Origin: Comamonadaceae bacterium | GTDB taxonomy: Bacteria > Pseudomonadota > Gammaproteobacteria > Burkholderiales > Burkholderiaceae_C | Reading direction: 5' to 3' | Length of the DNA: 8,875 nucleotides | Assembly (NCBI GenBank): GCA_947458415.1 | Contig: CANGZG010000099.1 | Span: 1-8,875 of the forward strand | Part shown: piece by piece, positions 7,219 through 8,875 of the stretch | How positions within the stretch are numbered: the stretch's first letter is position 1 | Layout: the number at the start of each line of letters is the position of its first letter | The notes under the pieces: model-generated | What the model was told of the DNA's origin: nothing | What the model saw: only the letters and a program-made list of their open reading frames with translations | Databases searched by the model: none | Position numbers and translations under genes: made by a program

Positions 7219-8591
7219 TCCACCAACGCCTGTGCCACCAATGCTTTGAGCATGCGGCGGTAATGTGCCCTGAGTGGGCTGGGCGCTTGGGTCATGTAGA
7301 CCGCGCAAATTTGGTCTTTGGGATCGGCCCAAAAATACGTGCCGCCGTAGCCTGCCCACATGAATTCACCGGCGTTGCCATGGACACCGGCAATGCCATC
7401 GGCTTGGCGCACCAAAAAGCCCAACCCGAAGGTGTAGCCGGGCGCACCCAACAGCAGTTGTCCGGGACTCACGGGCGTGGCGATGGTCTGACCCAAGTGG
7501 TCGGCGGTCATCAATTGCACCGTAGAGCGCGACAGAATGCGCGCGCCGTCCAACTGACCGCCATTCAACAGGGCTTGGCAAAAACGCAAGTAGTCGGGGG
7601 CGGTGCTGACACCGCCTGCGCCACCCGAGTCATTGCCCGGTGGTTGGCTGACATCGATCAATTTGTTGGGCAAGTTGGTCAACGGATCGATCGCAAACGG
7701 CTCGGCCAAGCGCGCTTTCTTGGCAGCGGGTACGTCAAACGCGGTGTCGTTCATCTTGAGGGGTTTGAACAACCGCTCTTGCATGACATCGTTCAAGCGT
7801 TGTCCTGTGACGGCTTCGATGATGCGGCCTTGCACATCGACTGACAAGCTGTATTCCCAGACGGTGCCCGGTTGTTGGGCCAAGGGCGCTTTGCCCAAGC
7901 GTTCGGCCATGTCTGCGCCGCTCAGGTTGCGCGCATCAAAGTCGCGTGCCGTGCTGTAGATGCCGGCCTCGGTGTAAGCCTGTTTGACCAAGGTGTTTTT
8001 GGTCAGTTCACCATACGCCAAGCCCGAGGTGTGCCGAAGCAAGTCTTGCAGGGTCGGTTCTTTGTGGGCGGGCACCAGTTTGAAGCTCACGCCGTTGTAG
8101 AGCGGGTCGTGTGTGGCCACGCTGACCATGGGTTGTTTGAACGAAGGCAGGTATTTCGAGACAGGGTCTGTCAATTGCACTTTGCCGTCTTCGACCAGCA
8201 TCATCAAGGCCACCGACACCATGGGCTTGGTCATCGAGTAGATGCGAAACACCGAATCGGTTTGTGCGGGGGCGTTGGTGTCATTGTTCAAGCCACCGAA
8301 GGCTTTGCTGTAAACCAACTTGCCTTTGCGCGCCACCATCACCACGGCGCCAGGCAAGCGTTTTTGCTCGATCTCTGTTTGCATGGCCGCGCTGATTTTT
8401 TCCAAGCGTTGCGTTGACATGCCCACCGACTCGGGGCTGGCCACAGGCAGTGCCTGCGACCAAGACAGGCCACTGTGCAGTAACGTCGCACCAACCAACA
8501 GCGACAAGCAGCGCCATGGTGTTGGCGCCCGTTGGCTGGGGTGAATCGACGCGAGTGGGGTTTGGCGCGAAAACGAGGGTGTGTATGTCAT
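7215..8591 (-). CDS. Exported serine hydrolase, beta-lactamase class C / family VIII esterase fold
   Basis: This 458-residue protein has a long N-terminus, a hydrophobic stretch at about 29-44 and a likely signal-peptidase site after SQA (45-47), so it is probably periplasmic. The nucleophile motif SxxK is Ser119-Met-Thr-Lys122 (RIYSMTK). The second motif is Tyr247-Ser-Leu (WEYSLS), where class C enzymes have Tyr-Ala-Asn. HTSG is at 187-190. Near the C-terminus WAGYGGTYFWADP (412-424) matches the W-x-G...GT block of family VIII esterases rather than a Lys-Thr-Gly triad. This points to an esterase or peptidase-like hydrolase more than a true AmpC beta-lactamase; the substrate is unknown. The start at 8591 is fixed by AGGAG seven bases upstream (8599-8603) and an ATGA overlap with the AmpG-like gene. 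Starting at 8681 would add 30 residues and bury the signal peptide. It converges on alr, with stops overlapping. Confidence 0.92.
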   Translation of the reverse strand: MTYTPSFSRQTPLASIHPSQRAPTPWRCLSLLVGATLLHSGLSWSQALPVASPESVGMSTQRLEKISAAMQTEIEQKRLPGAVVMVARKGKLVYSKAFGGLNNDTNAPAQTDSVFRIYSMTKPMVSVALMMLVEDGKVQLTDPVSKYLPSFKQPMVSVATHDPLYNGVSFKLVPAHKEPTLQDLLRHTSGLAYGELTKNTLVKQAYTEAGIYSTARDFDARNLSGADMAERLGKAPLAQQPGTVWEYSLSVDVQGRIIEAVTGQRLNDVMQERLFKPLKMNDTAFDVPAAKKARLAEPFAIDPLTNLPNKLIDVSQPPGNDSGGAGGVSTAPDYLRFCQALLNGGQLDGARILSRSTVQLMTADHLGQTIATPVSPGQLLLGAPGYTFGLGFLVRQADGIAGVHGNAGEFMWAGYGGTYFWADPKDQICAVYMTQAPSPLRAHYRRMLKALVAQALVD

Positions 8592-8875
8592 GCATTGTCT
8601 CCTGCAACATGTAACCGGCTGGCCAACCACACCAACCACAGCACCGGCACGCCGAGCAAAGCCGTGCCTGTGAAAAACCAAGCGTAACCCGCGGCATCCA
8701 CGGCCAAGCCCGAAAAGCCTGCCAGCAACTTGGGTGCGAGCAACATCAGCGAACTGAACAAGGCGTATTGTGTGGCCGAGTACTGCACGTTGGTCAGCGA
8801 CGACAAATACGCAATGAACGCGGCAGAAGCAATGCCACTGCCGAGGTTGTCAGCGGACACCACCGTGATCAGCAT
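8588..8875 (-). CDS. ampG: AmpG-like muropeptide MFS permease, 5'-partial
   Basis: Only the last 95 codons are in the window; the reading frame is open at the right edge, so the methionine there is internal. The fragment carries the AmpG-type block with ADNLGSGIASAAFIAYLSSL, then a segment ending SATQYALFSSL, followed by LLAPKLLAGFSG and two further hydrophobic helices. AmpG imports anhydro-muropeptides (GlcNAc-anhMurNAc-peptides) through the inner membrane for peptidoglycan recycling. In some bacteria it thereby feeds the signal that induces AmpC beta-lactamase. The stop overlaps the next gene, an exported serine hydrolase with a class C beta-lactamase-like fold, as ATGA. Assignment rests on the C-terminal fifth of a protein that is usually 400-500 residues or more. 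A related PAT-family MFS transporter is the main alternative. Confidence 0.85.
   Translation of the reverse strand: MLITVVSADNLGSGIASAAFIAYLSSLTNVQYSATQYALFSSLMLLAPKLLAGFSGLAVDAAGYAWFFTGTALLGVPVLWLVWLASRLHVAGDNA
8599..8603 (-). promoter_or_regulatory. Ribosome binding site of the serine hydrolase gene
   Basis: Minus-strand AGGAG lies seven bases before the ATG at 8591, within the last codons of the ampG-like gene. It decides the start of the hydrolase. Confidence 0.8.

Noticed and set aside
7215..8681. A start for the serine hydrolase 30 codons upstream.
   Set aside because: It would overlap the ampG-like gene by 94 bases and place Arg- and Cys-rich residues ahead of the signal peptide. The start at 8591 has AGGAG at seven bases and the ATGA overlap.
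1..8875. Mobile element, CRISPR array, tRNA, rRNA or phage genes.
   Set aside because: I looked for transposase-like proteins, regularly spaced repeats, tRNA-like arms and integrase motifs and saw none. The genes fill almost all of the sequence.

Overview
This window looks like chromosomal DNA from a betaproteobacterium, most likely Burkholderiales and probably close to Comamonadaceae (for example Rhodoferax or Limnohabitans). Three things suggest this: GC-rich coding sequence with TTG as a very frequent leucine codon, the divergent lplT/alr arrangement that I recall from betaproteobacteria, and the protein sequences themselves. The taxonomic guess is an inference; there is no rRNA or other marker gene here. 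Coding density is very high. The only non-coding stretch longer than about 15 bases is the 130-bp divergent region between lplT and alr.

Left arm (1-5981, all minus strand): five genes are packed head to tail in transcription order: lplT (lysophospholipid flippase), an EamA/DMT-family transporter, a glutathione peroxidase, and two related membrane-bound hybrid histidine kinases. Junctions are +3, -4, +12 and -8 nt, so the set looks like one translationally coupled operon read from a promoter in the divergent region. The second kinase runs off the left edge of the window inside its receiver domain. The two kinases match in register through the membrane sensor and into the histidine-containing domain, which indicates tandem duplication. 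No DNA-binding response regulator or Hpt domain is visible here.

Right arm (6112-8875): alr (alanine racemase, D-Ala supply for peptidoglycan) reads rightward. It meets a leftward pair head-on: the 3' end of an AmpG-like muropeptide permease gene, followed by an exported serine hydrolase of the class C beta-lactamase/family VIII esterase fold. AmpG and the hydrolase overlap by ATGA and are surely co-transcribed. The stop codons of alr and the hydrolase lie within one TTAA.

Taken together, the window is an envelope-maintenance neighbourhood: phospholipid repair and peroxide detoxification with two membrane sensors on one side, and peptidoglycan precursor supply and recycling on the other. I see no mobile element, CRISPR array, tRNA, rRNA or prophage signal. 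The most unusual items are the tandem kinases with a shared, apparently unnamed six-helix sensor domain, and their apparent operon with lplT and a glutathione peroxidase.
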